A stretch of 64,000 nucleotides of DNA from Mesocentrotus franciscanus (taxonomy: Eukaryota; Echinodermata; Echinoidea; Camarodonta; Strongylocentrotidae): NCBI GenBank assembly GCA_037976565.1, contig CP137679.1, forward strand, positions 27,463,539 through 27,527,538, given 5' to 3'. Below the pieces are notes generated by a model, which did no database searches, was not told where the DNA came from, and saw only the letters and a list, made by a program, of their open reading frames with translations. The translations under genes and the position numbers were made by a program. This document shows positions 12,650 to 25,313 of the stretch, in pieces; position 1 is the first letter of the stretch; each line of letters opens with the position of its first letter.

Positions 12650-13240
12650 ATTTTTGTACAAATCTGTCTACTTTTTAAAAAATTTCTTTTATTTACTTAT
12701 TTAGCAGAGGATTGAGAGCTAAAAGATGGGTTTAGACTTTAAAATCAGATATTCTGATCATAGTCATACATTTCAGTTATTATGAATATGAAATGCTGAC
12801 TGTAAAATGGCAGCAATCAATCACCACCCAGGACTGATGCTACAATGCTTTATAATAAAAAGGGAATGCTCTCTATGCCTAGACATGTATGTGTGTTTGA
12901 TATTCTTAGTACTGGTATAGTTTTTAAAACGCACAACAGATTGTATTATCATAAGGTACGTGTACAGTATATCTTTATCAGCTCGAGATTGCCAAATAGC
13001 CTGCTATTTCTGATTTGGGAAATAAGCCCGAAGTTACAAATCGCGTCTTCACATCAGCTCGAAACTCGAAACTTGAGCTCGAAATTGGCTCGAGATAATT
13101 TGCTCAGCGTTCGCGCATAGTGCAAGTCTTCAGGCTGGTGAAGACGCACCGGACAAATAGCGGGATATTTTGCAAAAAACTAACCCAAGATATCTTGGGA
13201 TGATTTCCCGAGCAAATATTCACCTGCCAAATAGCCCACT

Positions 13241-13785
13241 GATGAAAGTTTCAATTAAATCCAACTAAATATAAGAAAGTTATGAGTTTTTGAAAGTTGT
13301 AATCACTATACGTATGGGCGCTTCAAATTGGCTGAAGCGGTAATGCAATGTGATGTATTGCCGGACTACTTTCCCAGCTGTTCCAACATATAAAATGACT
13401 AAAATTTTAAATTTCTCAAAAATTCATTGCTCAGGAGGGTCTACCGGTATTCTTTTTAGAGGACCTATGATAATATGCTATCTATAATATATTTTGAGTA
13501 ATGCCCCAAGGGAGAAGGAACTAATGAGAAAAACAGAAATTAATGATATTTTTGTACACGGCAAATGGGAAAGTTATCCACGTCCTACAGTGTACGTCAC
13601 AATCCACTGACCGAACTACATGTCCAATTTGAGATTCGCATAGACTTAGTGATCTCATATTTCAAACATTCATAACTTCCTTACTATTGGTCCGATTCAT
13701 TTCAAACTTTTGCCATTCTGTTTCTGTTATTTTTCTGCTTTCATACAAATCAACTTATTACAAGGGTTGGATTGCCCTTTAACAA
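13241..13785. mobile_element. Degraded fold-back element, TTAA-type right end
   Basis: GAAAGTTTCAATTAAATCC with AAGAAAGTTATGAGTTTTTGAA near 13244-13298 reappears inverted and diverged near 13622-13715 (CATAACTTCCTTACTATTGG, CATTTCAAACTTTTGCC). The right end GGATTGCCCTTTAA could be an element end abutting TTAA. The left end could not be defined. Confidence 0.4.
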
Positions 13786-16700
13786 CTAAATAATGTTACA
13801 TGGGGAATTGATTGTTTGAACTACATGTACGATGTACAGGTAGAGCTCATGTATAGATTTCCTGTTCCTTTTAATAATTGTAATACAAAACATTTTCTTG
13901 TAAGGGAACTGGTCAAACGCTATACGTACAGTGTAGGACCTAATCACACAGAAGAAAAAAGAAATTCAGAAGTCCCAATTTGGGCTAAAGGCAAAAGTTC
14001 TTTGCTTGCCAGCACATACATGTAGGCCTAACCATGTGGACTGGGGGATACATATAAAGCCCCTTGGTATATACTACCGAGTACTCTTATACTGGAAAAT
14101 AGCTGAGCTGCATGTACTGCCCTTGGTGTGCAATTTAAGATGGGTCACATTTTGAAAAGCTTGGCAGCAGGGAATGGGTTGTACACGTTGGATTGAAATG
14201 AATCATGAATCTTGTGGGGAAACTCTATTCATCTCTATTGTTAGTGGTGTCAAATTTAGGGCCAATTTTTTCGTCATTGACTCGGGGGTCAGTCAAAGAT
14301 GCATTGTGCTTCACCCTGTGAAACAGAAAAAAGCAGCTATTATTCATTCAGAATCTAAGAATTATAGAATTCATCTGCCAGAAAAAAACCATTGTACATG
14401 TAGTTTGAATTTGAGTCATGGGGAGAATTGTAAAGAGTGCCTTTCATGGTTCATTTCTTGCTTCTTTATTATCGACTGATGAAAGGGACTTGCAAAATCA
14501 GTGTAGGATGATTTATTGAAGAGAGCTAAGCAATGATTAATTCTCTCTGGATACTAGTGTTACATTTATCTAGAAGATCAATTCAGAATGTTGATTTATG
14601 AGGTTATGTTTGCATTTCATCTATTGAGAGTCAAAGGGGTATTAAATCATATACTTTTGCTCAAGAGTTTGATTCCCTGTCTGGCTCTAAATAGACAAAT
14701 TTTCTCACCAATCTAATCCATGTATGTATAAGGATTTATGATGGGGATAATTTAGGGTAAAAGCCAAAAGGCAAGGGCACCCAGCCCCATGAGCAACACA
14801 TTGCTCTGTCGAGTCTGTGGAAAACCTTTTTAAATTGGTGCAGTCCTAAGATTGTACACCTGTAAACATGTACTTTGTAGCCAAAAGAAACATCATAATT
14901 TTGATGTGCCCTCATTCCTGATAGCATTAATTAGGAAGTTTTGATTAAAAATTAATGGTATGAAAATTAAAATTAATCAAAATGTATTGTGTTGTTTGTG
15001 AGCATGTTGTAACCCAACTTGTTTCTCAGCTGTTGCTCACATTACAAGACATGTAGCATGGAGCTACATGTACATGTATTAATGTGTCCAATGCCCTAAT
15101 GCTTTAAACTAAGAAAAGAATATGCTGTTGTGTAAAGGAAGACCTATGAAACTGGGGATGAGAAAGGAAATCATTGATGCAAAGAGACGGAAGGAGAGCC
15201 AGATTACATGGTGTATGGAAAATAGATAGAAGTACATGTACATGTACACTGTTAGTATTAAGAAAGAGGTACTGTACTTGTACACTTTACATGAATAGGC
15301 CTTTAATGAATAGGGAGAAAAATGAATTGATGTAGATTGGTGAGTGACAGGAAGGGTGGGGGTGCGTGGTACAGGAGGGCGAGAAGGCAGAGAGATGAAT
15401 ACATGGCTACATGTACATGCCAAAGAGGAAATGGAAATAAAATGTACAATGTACATACATGTTAGTGTGGATGAGAATCATATACTGTAATGTATTGGAG
15501 TGTTTTGCGGGTAGGATTTGATTTTGAAACATTCGTATTTGTATATATATTTCTTAGCCAGGGTTATCTCATGCTTTATAACAATAAGTAACAGAGAGAT
15601 AATGTCCAGTGCACTGTACATGTGTACAAGTAAATACAATTGATGATGATCAAAATAATCACTGGTAGATTTTGATCATTTCAATTCCATTGGAAGTTGA
15701 GCCTGAAAGCACAAGTATGAACAAGTTGAAGGAGATGGAAAAGGAATTACAGTAAACTGTAGGAAAATGTTCAAGAAACTCATGTTTTTGCCATCAGTAT
15801 GACTACAGGCATCGATGATAGTGGAATACATCATTCCATTTCCATCTAAGAAGCACAGTGCATTTAATAGTTTCTTAGTCGCACCTCCCATTCAGCTCAT
15901 TAAATATATTGATGTCCCCTGAAGCTCATCATCGTTAATGTTTCAAACCTCTCATGGTGCTGATAGATAGAGGTGTATGAAAATATATGTGTAGTCTAAA
16001 GGAACAGACTCAGATTTGACACTTGGATTCAATTCCCAAAAGCCCTGAGCTGAGCCTAACTCTGTCAGTCTCTATCAGTGTAAATAGTACGGAGCCTATG
16101 GGGTGCCGTAGACAGTGCAGTCTGCACCTAGTCTCGTAGTTCAGGCACTTTATAAAGCACTACAACTGACAAGGGTTTGTGCCTGCATACTAGAAAGATC
16201 GAGCGGTGTACAGTGAGGTATCAGTCTTCGTTTTTCCCATCCGTCCGGTATTGATCGGTAATAGAGAGCCTGTCTGATCAGCGTCAAGTCAGTCCTCTTT
16301 CAAGTTGGGATGGTCTTTCACCCAGGCATGAACTGTCAGGGTTGATAAAAGAGTACATTTGTTATCTGCTTATATGGCTTGAGTTCAGTATGGCTTTGTC
16401 TGCAAACGTGTAACTGCATGAACATGTAAGAAATGTCAGTTTTGAGTCTTTATTATTATTTAAAAGCAATAATTATTTATGCTAAAATTGAGGGAGAAAA
16501 CACAGCGATAATGTCTTATTTCATTAATTCCATTTACATCTCTCATGTCAAAAATCCTTAAATTGGGTATAAGATGAATGTGTTTGCAATTGTGAGCAAA
16601 AATTTAAAAGGCTTGGCTGTCTTTCTTGTGAAAATAACACTGTTCTTGCTCAAATTTTGATGAAACTCTGTGCACATATATTCTTTACAATATCAAATAT

Positions 16701-16964
16701 AATATGATATTATCATGAGAGGAATATTGGGAGAATTCCTGTTCAATTTAAAGTTTAGTTGAATCCTAGGGCCGCAGACGTATCAATGATATCATACATG
16801 TATCATTTATCATATACAAACTGTACACGTACATTGTACATGTATCATGTCATTTGCGTGTATTTTTGTCAAACATGTATTATCATACATAGGTGTGCAT
16901 GATACTTGTACAAACTACAATGTATTTAGTACATGGCATAACTTACAGTATGGGATTTGTAATA

Positions 16965-17159
16965 CAGTCAAACCTACCGGTATCTTAGTGGCCACTTCTA
17001 TAAAGGCCACCTGTCTAATAGTCACTATATAGTGGCCAATTATTTGTATCCCTCTAGAAAGAAATGTGTGTTCTAGAACTTGTCCAGAAAGGCCACCTGT
17101 CTACAGTGGCCACTTTCTCTGTTTCCCTTGTGTAGCCTCAATAGACAGGGTTGATTGTT
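16965..17159. mobile_element. MITE family B, copy 1 (CAGTCAAACC ends, TA target)
   Basis: It starts TA|CAGTCAAACCTACCGG and ends near GACAGGGTTGATTG|TTTA. It carries internal direct and inverted copies of GGCCACCTGTCTA and AGTGGCCACTT. The right end has drifted from the perfect version seen at 57361-57550. A TA target and this terminus fit a Tc1/mariner-type non-autonomous element. Confidence 0.7.
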
Positions 17160-17215
17160 TAATATGAAAATTTAAAGAAATTGTACACTTTGGGATTTTG
17201 CAGACCGGCATCATA

Positions 17216-17665
17216 GACCCCGTTCTCATTCACTTCGTTGGAGCGGTCTAACTAAGACCCGTTCCTCAGGAGCAGTTCTAAGGTGAGTGAGAACGGTCAA
17301 AGTGGTCCAGGAAGTGGACTTCTGGACCGCTCCAGAAGACCACCTCGGGAGGTGGTCTTGAGGAACGGGTCTTATTAAGAGCGGTTTGGAGCGCTCTAAT
17401 GTGCGAGTGTGAACGGAAGCGTACTTTGAACGGAAGTGAGCTAGTGACGTTCGCGTGAAACATGTAGTACGGTACATACGCTTAGGATTCCGCGAAAAAT
17501 TTACCCGCTGACCTGAGCTGCCATAGCAACAAGACCACTTTGACTCGTGGAGCGGTTTGAGCCATAAAAACTGCTCGGAGTGTGAACGCCGCAAACCGTT
17601 CCTCAAGACCCGTTCCTCTGGAGCGGTCTAACTAAGACCACTTTCAAAGTGAGTGAGAACGGGTC
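17216..17665. mobile_element. MITE family A, copy 2, inverted orientation
   Basis: Same family as 5112-5570 but read from the other end (GACCCCGTTCTCATTCACTTCG first). ATA flanks both sides (17213-17215, 17666-17668), supporting a 3-bp target duplication. The right terminus has lost one G. A minus-strand ORF inside (17278-17463) matches the ORF in copy 1 because the DNA is conserved. Confidence 0.85.
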
Positions 17666-18914
17666 ATAGTCTCCTTATAGCTGGATGGGTATTAAGTATT
17701 AACCCTGTGTAGAAGCACAGGACTGAACACCCTTGTGGCTCGGCAGATGAAAATGATTATCAATGTCCCAGGTGGCATTTTACATCATCGTCAGACATCA
17801 AGGAGGTCATATCATCTTCATGGACTTGAACTTCATCCGAACCTCAGAATGACCTTAGGTTGTTCAGCTTTTGCCCTGTACTGCGTCGGTACGAAGGGGT
17901 CATGATACTGAAAGAAGTGGAAAGAAGTGCATGCATAGATGGACTGTCGATCTTCAGAGACGAATCTGCCTCTTACCAACAGAAACCCTGTTTTTTCATC
18001 CTTATTTTAAAACTTTTAACTCTTACGCTCCAAATTTGTTAAAGCCAATACAAAATGTTTCCTCTTTTAACTTTTGTCTTCTCTTTCCATTGTTTCCAAA
18101 GTAGGTTTTGATAATATGTACATGTAGTAGGTACTTGAATAAGGGCATATGTATTCATTCAATGTTGTTTACATATACTGTAGTCCATTGAACTATTTAA
18201 AAACGATTTGATTTGGGTATAATACACATTTTCCATTTACTCCAGGCCAAGCTATCTTGGGGTTTTTATGCAGCTGGATAATTAAGGATCTGTTAAAGCA
18301 ACTGGAGCATGAAATTTGGCATATATTCATACTTGTCTGAATCTGTTATTACTTAGGCCCTTTTCCCATTCAATCTGATGAAGAATCAGGGTCCGCTTCT
18401 AGCATGAACATCGTACTGTAGGAAAACAGTATAAAACTAGATGGGACATATCTGTGATTTATGACTGGCCAGCTGTCCCCCTGCAACATCAGCTGACATG
18501 AATATACATGTACATATGGTGTCAGGGCTAAGCTGACATCTTTAAAACTAGTTTCTTTATGTGATATCCTTCATATGAGACTTGTTCACGTTTGGTCTTT
18601 AGGACAATTCTTTATTTGACTTTTCTTTATTGATACAAGTTTGCGCATAAATTTCCTCGAGTGTGAATGAGCTACATGTATAAGTGGAAGTGATGGAGGA
18701 ATATTGTAATCTGATACGCATGAAATCTGGCATTTTCATACTTGAAGTGTCGAAAGCAAGATGACAGATCCAGAGAAAGGATAGCAAGTCAATTTCATGG
18801 TCAATAATCTGGATCATCAGGAACCTTGTACTTTTCTTCTCCACAGAGCAAGAGGAAGGAAGTGGTTTTGACGAATGATTTCTGAAGAGGTTAACCCTTG
18901 AGAACTCAAGTATT

Positions 18915-19190
18915 GTGGAGAGAGAGAGAGAAGGGGGAGTCATATGGAGTAAGGGGGAGATATAGTGCGTTAGAGAGGGTGAAGGAGAGAGAGAGAAAAG
19001 GGGATGAGAGAGAAATAAGGACAGAATGAGAAATTGGGAGGGATAAAGAAATAAAAGCAGGAGGAAAGAAAATGGGATAGAGAGAGAGAGAGAGACAGGA
19101 AAGAGAGGAGAGAGGAGGGGGGGGGCGGGAGGGAGAGACCTCACTGACAGAGTAACACATGTAAGAGACAGAGAGACAAGGATGTATGTA
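18915..19190 (+). repeat. Purine-only (GA/GGGA) tract
   Basis: Nearly pure purine on the + strand with GAGAGAGAG, AGGGGGAG and a G9 run near 19118. The long minus-strand ORF over it (Ser/Leu/Pro-rich, 18599-19144) is an artefact of the pyrimidine strand. Such mirror-type tracts can form triplexes. Confidence 0.75.
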
Positions 19191-19773
19191 CAAGAGAAAG
19201 AAAATAATTTTAAATATCAATAGTCATGCTGTACTCGTTCATAGAGCATGTTGCAGTGTACATGTTGTATCTACTTTTTAATCATTCCCAAGGAATGCCA
19301 TATTTCATATGACACTCAAATGATTTTAAAAAGGTAAGAATTTCTTTTAAGCTAATTCACATCACAGATGTTTCTCCATTCTTCCTTCACCCGTCAAAGC
19401 AAACTTGTTTGATTCCCTCTGAAAATGCGACCTTTAAAAAACTTTATATGGGCACCAAAACCAGTTAAGTTGCTGCATGAATTGTGTTACTTTCACTGAT
19501 GGTATAATTGAAGAGAAAGCTTTTTGATTTCCTGGGTAAATCAACGATATTTAGAGTTCGTTTTTGATATTTTCTGTGTTTAGGGGTAGGATCTTGACAG
19601 TCCAAGGGGAGTGGATTTGCTGATATACAAGACAGGAAATTGAATTAATTATGCAATTGATGCTGACGCCAAAATGCATTTTAAGTGTAATATGATAGCA
19701 GGCCTATGGAAAATGGCAATTCCTGTCAGATGTGAAATTTATTTTCTTTTTATGTACATCCTCTATAGATAAG

Positions 19774-20400
19774 ATAGCAAGCCCTTTGCTGAATGAAGAC
19801 AATTTATTCTTGTTCTATGTAGGCTTCTGAATCTAGTCTGTATGTCAGACCCGGATGACAAGACCCTGAGGATAAAAGTTGGAATGGGTTTCCTAGATAA
19901 AGTCTTGACTTGAAATTTGTCTTAATTTCGACTGTAGCTGCTCGAGGATAGTAAGCTCTTTTGCTGGATGAAGGTATTTCATCTATGGAGGCTCTTGAAG
20001 CTAGTCTTTATGTCAGACCTTGGGTGATGGACATCGCCTAGAATGAAAATTAGAATTGGACATTCCTGTTTGAGTCTTGGGATTGGTTTTGTTAATTGTA
20101 CAACAGCTAACAGATCAATACATTGTTGTGTAGCAAGCATTTCTGCTGGGAAGAAGACTCAAGTAGGCACTTGAAACTACATGTATAAGAGTCAGACCTT
20201 GGATGGCCGATCGACATCATAATGAATGAAAATTAGACTATCCATTGGGTTTGTCTCTTTGACACAAATAAATTGTAGAAATATGCTTGGCCATTCAGAC
20301 TTGTAATAATAAAAGTGATATTTGTCAACAAATAATCTTTGGTAAGGAACTTCTTGGATCCAGTTCATGATTTTGTTTGGATGACCGGGCTTTAGTGGGG
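19774..20400 (+). repeat. Old tandem array, ~180-bp unit, 3-4 copies, just before exon 2
   Basis: ATAGCAAGCCCTTTGCTGAA (19774), ATAGTAAGCTCTTTTGCTGG (19948) and GTAGCAAGCATTTCTGCTGG (20130) begin three diverged units spaced 174 and 182 bp. Each continues with a GGCnnnTGAAnCTAG-like block, ATGTCAGACC-like block and GAATGAAAATTAGA-like block. A weaker fourth copy around 20346-20390 (GGAACTTCTTGGATCCAG, TTTGGATGACCGG) keeps the 180-bp spacing. Confidence 0.65.
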
Positions 20401-20532
20401 AATTAAAGTAACATTTCTCTTGAGAGTGTTAATCTTCAGAAGATATGGACATCCTCATTTCTTCTTGCAAATTAGTTTTGTCTTTGGAATGGCTCTTGTG
20501 AAATTAAATTATATTTGTTTACCCCCTTACAG

Positions 20533-20780
20533 ATAAACAACTCCGTGATGCCCTTGACAACAGCCACATGAGGCACCTGCAGAAGGTCCCCACCCCTCTG
20601 GTAGCGGACGAACTCTATCAGCAGAAGCTCATGTACCCCTTGATCATCTACAACCGGGTGCCCAAGACTGGCAGTACGTCCTTCACCAGCCTGCCCTACA
20701 CCCTGTGTGAGACACTCAAGTACCATGTGCTCCACGTCTGCACTGTGGATCACGCCCAGGTGCTGTCCGTTCAAGACCAG
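20533..20780 (+). CDS. HS2ST1: Heparan sulfate 2-O-sulfotransferase, exon 2 (stem and PAPS 5'-phosphate loop)
   Basis: It encodes the end of codon 42 (Asp, split across intron 1) through Gln124. The stem (DKQLRDALDNSHMRHLQK) leads into YNRVPKTGSTSF, residues 81-92. This is the 5'-phosphosulfate binding loop of PAPS-dependent sulfotransferases; Lys86 corresponds to the loop lysine of vertebrate HS2ST. It then reads KYHVLHVCTVDHAQVLSVQDQ, matching the KYHVLHIN...SLQDQ pattern of HS2ST. The acceptor is CCCTTACAG and the donor CAG|GTGAGT, phase 0. The PKT-STSF form separates it from uronyl 2-sulfotransferase, which has a GKCGS-type loop. Confidence 0.95.
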
Positions 20781-22656
20781 GTGAGTTCCGTAGACCCTGA
20801 TAATGAATGTTGATTGTGGGTCATATATCTCTAGTAGGGCTAGTGAACCCTACCATTTGTAGTAGGTCCATGACTCTACACTATGTGTGAGACACTGCAG
20901 TCTGCACCATGGATCCTTAATTGAAATCTATTCAGGGAGATGATAGAAAGGAGAAGAATCTTTATTTTACAACATTCCAGGGTATTAAGTAAGCTTAGTT
21001 TGCTGCAATTGATCCTCCAAACTCCTGATAAGCAGCGCTCAGACAGCCACTCGGTACCCGGAGGCTGTGAAAGTTACGCAACAATGAGTGCTCGGTCGTA
21101 AATCAGAGCGATAACGCTGCGGTTGGCATTGCTTTGAAGTCCCATGCTCAACACCGCCGATTTTGGCATTCTTGCCATCCCTCCACTGTTTTTGGCAATA
21201 CACTAAAATCGATATCTACACATTCTGGCTGCGCAGTCACTCAAGCCTGTGCATATCATATGCGCAGTGGTTGTATCCGAACGAGGTGATAAACAAAGAA
21301 GTCCTACGCTTTCGAAACGTCAAAATCCGACCAGATATAGCCAAGTTAGGTTATGATTATTTTGGAAAATATGAAGATGAATATTGATGGACATTTATTC
21401 AACCTTGCGCTATGATGTGCATATTTTGATATAATAGGAAAGAGGAGATTATAAACGTTATACTGATACCAGTCCCATATGCGTGTTTTTGTGTGTTTTA
21501 ATGTGACACGACTCTTAAGTCTGTCAAAATTCTTGAAACTTTGCATTGAATATATATATATTTATAATCAGACAACTTTCACCCCCACATTGTATTAAGT
21601 TTTCCGTAGCAGGAACTCCACAGATACAGACGGTTGTTTCCCAACTCTCAATTTCCCAATCTTTCGGGTAAAAAAATAAATTTCCGGCCGGGCTTTGGGA
21701 CTGAATCTCAGGAGCACAAGCCTTTCTTAGGGCTAGTGAAATCGATAGCATCTGTCAGCGAGAGACATTATGACACCCATCACATACATGCACATGTACA
21801 TGTACATGTGCACAGCTAGCTTGATGTATTTTAGCACTTTGTTGTCTGTTAAGGACCAGTTGAGTTCCATAGATCCCAGTCACAGAGGTTAATTACAGGC
21901 CAAGCTTAAGCTGTATGATGTTTATAAACATTTTAATTATTTAAAAAAAACAGTAGATTACTGTTTGTCATTGAAATTATATCTTGCTAGAACCCCACTC
22001 TACTCAACATGATAAACAGTAACATGAATGTCGATTGCATTTGATTAAATTCATTTTTTTCCTTCATTTTACAGTGATCAAATAAATTGTTGTAAGATAT
22101 AGACTTTAGAAATATCAACATTTTATACAGAGGCCACTTTCAAATTGTACCACAAAATTAGATAAAAACTGACGTGAAGTTTTTGAATGAAAACATTTTA
22201 CAACCATTACTCGCTGTTGTCAAATGCACCGTACACATATATTGTACATACTAAAATTTTGTGCTAGCAGTGAAAAGGGGGGCTACATGTAACTTCAATG
22301 TACACATCTACCCTTTAACATAATTTCATTTGAGCCCAGCTAAGCCTTCCCGTACATACATGTACATGTATGTACATTTCAGAAGCAAATAGGAGTAATA
22401 ACATTAAAATGACACCACAATTATCATGCAGCAGGGGCAAAACTAATAACTAAGGCCAACAATTGCTTATTTGCCGAGCAATTGAGACATGACTGCATTA
22501 TGGGAGTTTGGTGAAGTGGATGAAAAGAGGGGGTCCCTCTGCAGCGCTAGCTGTGTGTTGAGTGTTGTTTTGATGGAAGGTGGAGAAGGTATTTTGAAAC
22601 TGTACTCCTAAAATTGCATGTGGTATGAAGGAATTGAAATGTGAGGGTGCCAACAT

Positions 22657-22945
22657 TTCGTTGCACGGGTGGCAGAAGGGCGTTAGCTCGAATTTCAGGT
22701 AAACAATGAAGCGCTAAGCAGAAGGGCGTTAGCACTTTATCGCCTCAAACTTTTATTAAACTGACTTATTTCCGAAAAAAAATTGTGGCCGTGTTCTACT
22801 ATAACATTTCTATTAGTCTCTTAATTATTAAACCAATTTTCGGCACGGAAAGTATTTTAAATATAAAACAAATCTTTAATTGCGAATAATTCGAAAAGTA
22901 GATTTCGAGTCGCTCGCGCTAACGCCCTTCTGCCACCCGCGCGAC
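22657..22945. mobile_element. Fold-back MITE with GGGTGGCAGAAGGGCGTTAGC arms
   Basis: CGGGTGGCAGAAGGGCGTTA near 22666-22686 is repeated inverted at about 22918-22938 (TAACGCCCTTCTGCCACCCG), with GAATTTC/GAAATTC-like sequence just inside. A third copy of AGAAGGGCGTTAGC sits at 22721-22735. There is no coding capacity. The core resembles the mini-elements at 54506 and 55456. Confidence 0.65.
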
Positions 22946-23450
22946 GATTTATTGAGGAGCAACTTGATTTCCTATCTTATAAATCATAGATTCTCCTCTA
23001 TAGTGAGATCTGCATTGGCTGACATCATTAAATATCCTAAAGATTTGAGTATTTTATGGTTTATGCCTTGAAACATGTGGCTCTCTTCATGTTTACATGT
23101 ATATGTTTTTTAGGAATGTGATTATGCCATGGTATTCATTTTTAGTGATGAAACATTGTTGGATTATTTTATCTTATCAGTCATGTGATATTTTTGTTTG
23201 TTTTATTGTCTTCTATTGTGAAAATATGGCAAGAAATACAAAAAACAAGAGCGATGGGAATCTGAATAATCATGAAAAATAATTCAATAATAGAAAACAA
23301 TGCAAACATAAGACAAAGATAAACCGATCTCTATGCCCTGATAAGAAAAAAAGTAATTTAAATCCTTCTAATGGAATAACCTGCTGTAGTACTAATCCAA
23401 ACAGACTGACTAATTCTTCTAATGCCATTGGATCAGGGCATGTATTCCAT

Positions 23451-23512
23451 GGTCAAACCTGCTTTAACGACCACCTGTATAGAAAGACTACCTTCCTATC
23501 AAGACCACATCA
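23451..23512. mobile_element. MITE family B fragment
   Basis: GGTCAAACCTGCTTTAACGA followed by CCACCTGTATAGAAAGAC matches one end of the family B element at 57361-57550 (read from its right end). The other end is missing. Confidence 0.5.
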
Positions 23513-23763
23513 TTTGTTTGCCTTAAAAGTAATTTCTTATTGAAACTACATGTACTATAAATACAACTTTCACTGCATTGTGATTCATTCAAAAGGAATT
23601 TTGAAGCCTTAGCTACAACAATCACAACAAACGTCTTAGACACATTGTACACCTGTATGCAGTCACGATGTCTCAGGGTTTGCACTCGGTCGGTCAGCGC
23701 AAAGGGACTTTCCAATCCTATTACTCATATTATTAGAGGGCAAGAGCTGACTTCCGAAAACTT

Positions 23764-24120
23764 CAGGGATTTCTCTCTTTGGACAAAGCGCTTTGTTGTG
23801 GGTGAGACTTGTGTTTGCTGGGAATGAATGAATAAAAGAGGGAGAATGCATGGAGCGAGAAAATTAGAAATCTAGGAGGGGTTAATGGAATTGTATTTCA
23901 AGAGAAACTATCTAAAATTATCTTAAATCATACTTCCCAAACATCAGGGATTTCTGTCTTTGGACAAAGCACTCTATGTTGGTGAGACTTATTCTGGCTT
24001 GGTTGAATAAAATAATAAGGGGGAGGATAGAGTGAGAAAAATTGGGGTCTTGTAAGGGAGCTTTAAAGATAATAATAAATGCTAGCAGTGTAATAGTATT
24101 TTATAAAGTGATACTATCTA
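23764..24120 (+). repeat. Tandem duplication, ~181-bp unit, two copies
   Basis: CAGGGATTTCTCTCTTTGGA at 23764 and CAGGGATTTCTGTCTTTGGA at 23945 start two diverged units. Both continue with ACAAAGC, GGTGAGACTT, GAATAAAA and a GGGAG-rich block in the same order. Confidence 0.7.
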
Positions 24121-24601
24121 AACAATTATTAGGGAATATGGAGTTGGTTTGACCCATAAGTGATGAAAACTACATGTTTAAAACCACATACACTGTTGAG
24201 GGTGACATCCCATTGGTCCTTTGCTAGTATAGACATTTTTCTAAACTGTGCTCGGATGGGTTGGTTTAGTTTTAGAGGCTAGTGTTTGAGGATGAGGTTA
24301 GGGTTATCTTATATAGGTTACCTTGTATTTTTGAACCCCTAATAGACCATAGTACAAATATAATCAGGGATGCCAGTTTTCAGGCAAAAGCCTGAATTCA
24401 GGCCCTGGCGATTTATTTTCAGGCCATAGTTTAGGCTTTTTTGTGTACAAAATGCTATTTTTAGGTGATTTTCAGGCCCTCTGATCAATTCTAACTGGCA
24501 CCCCTGATATAATTTAATGGTAACCAATGACTTGTAGGACAGTGTGGTGGAAAGGACCAATCATGCATAGGACTATTTTGGCATAGGACTATTTGTGCAT
24601 A

Positions 24602-25313
24602 CACTCTAAAAACTGAAATGTTAAATCTCCATTTAAAAGGGGCGAGGAGTGACCACTCTTTCAAAATGGTAGATTAACACTCTGAACATGCTGGATCCAA
24701 CACTTTAAAGGTTGAATCCAGCATGTTAAAAGTATCAATCTGACATTTTGAAAGAGTGGTCACTCCTCGGCCCTTTTAAATGGTGATTTAAAGGTATTAC
24801 AAAGTTTTGGTATGGGGTCATGAATTTGGTTCAAATGAACATATTGGAAGCATATGCGATTTTACAATATTCAATGATCGTTGTCGCTGTTGAAATTGAA
24901 TCTAAAGTGATGAAATTGTAAATAATAAACTCTTTATGTTGTATAGCACCCTCTCAAGGCTGATATTACTTTAGCTTTAAAACAATGTTTCTTGACTACA
25001 ATCAACCGATTTGCTATTCCCGTTTGGAAATTATATATCAGAACTGCATATTCTGAGATTTTCATGGTCGCAGCTGCCATGGAATGGCATAAGGCGCTAT
25101 TTGAAATATTTGAAAATTTACCGGGAGCACCAGTAAATTTGTATTATTCAATTTGTTTGAAAGCAGAAGTGTTTTAGGGGCTAAATTTTTTAGTGCTTAT
25201 AATACATCCACAGGGGCATCCAAATATATCAAAAATTAAAAAAATTAATATCCATCCAATTTCAAAATTTCCCAAAACGTTGCATTACCTTTAACATTTT
25301 AGTTTTTAGAGTG
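24602..25313. mobile_element. Palindromic MITE (CACTCTAAAAACT ends, TA target) carrying an inserted element
   Basis: The ends CACTCTAAAAACTGAAATG and its inverted partner CATTTTAGTTTTTAGAGTG lie between TA dinucleotides (24600-24601, 25314-25315). Left-arm sequence CATTTAAAAGGGGCGAGGAG returns inverted at about 24757-24781, so the original ~209-bp element was almost a perfect palindrome. A second element at 24792-25290 interrupts its right arm. A TA target suggests a Tc1/mariner-type origin, which is an inference. Confidence 0.8.
24792..25290. mobile_element. TTAA-flanked element nested in the palindromic MITE
   Basis: It begins AGGTATTACAAAGTTTTGG and ends with the inverted counterpart (AGGTAATGCAACGTTTTGGG in reverse). 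TTAA is present on both sides (24788-24791, 25291-25294). Taking it and one TTAA out rejoins GATTTAA with CATTTTAGTTTTTAGAG, restoring the outer palindrome. TTAA targets are used by piggyBac and Kolobok elements; which one applies here is not shown. Confidence 0.8.

Larger units (their letters stand above)
8160..15249. repeat. Scattered self-complementary (TGTACA)n runs
   Basis: Short runs of alternating TACATG/TGTACA occur at about 8158-8174, 9190-9209, 9676-9690, 9962-9988 (the longest), 11061-11080, 11233-11253 and 15231-15249. More lie in intron 2, near 21784-21813 and 22355-22379. Each run is its own reverse complement. The coordinates span the cluster; the sequence between runs is not part of the repeat. 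Confidence 0.7.
7730..20532 (+). other. HS2ST intron 1 (12.8 kb)
   Basis: A GTAAGA donor and a CCCTTACAG acceptor bound the intron. It has no supported gene. It holds (TA)n at 8225-8261, (GA)n near 9236-9262, several self-complementary TGTACA runs, a LINE-like tail, MITEs, a purine tract and a tandem array, listed separately. ORFs of 60-126 codons here lack domains and are taken as chance. Confidence 0.75.

Noticed and set aside
18599..19220. 181- and 104-codon Ser/Leu/Pro-rich minus-strand ORFs
   Set aside because: They translate a purine tract. The peptides are low complexity and have no splice or start support.
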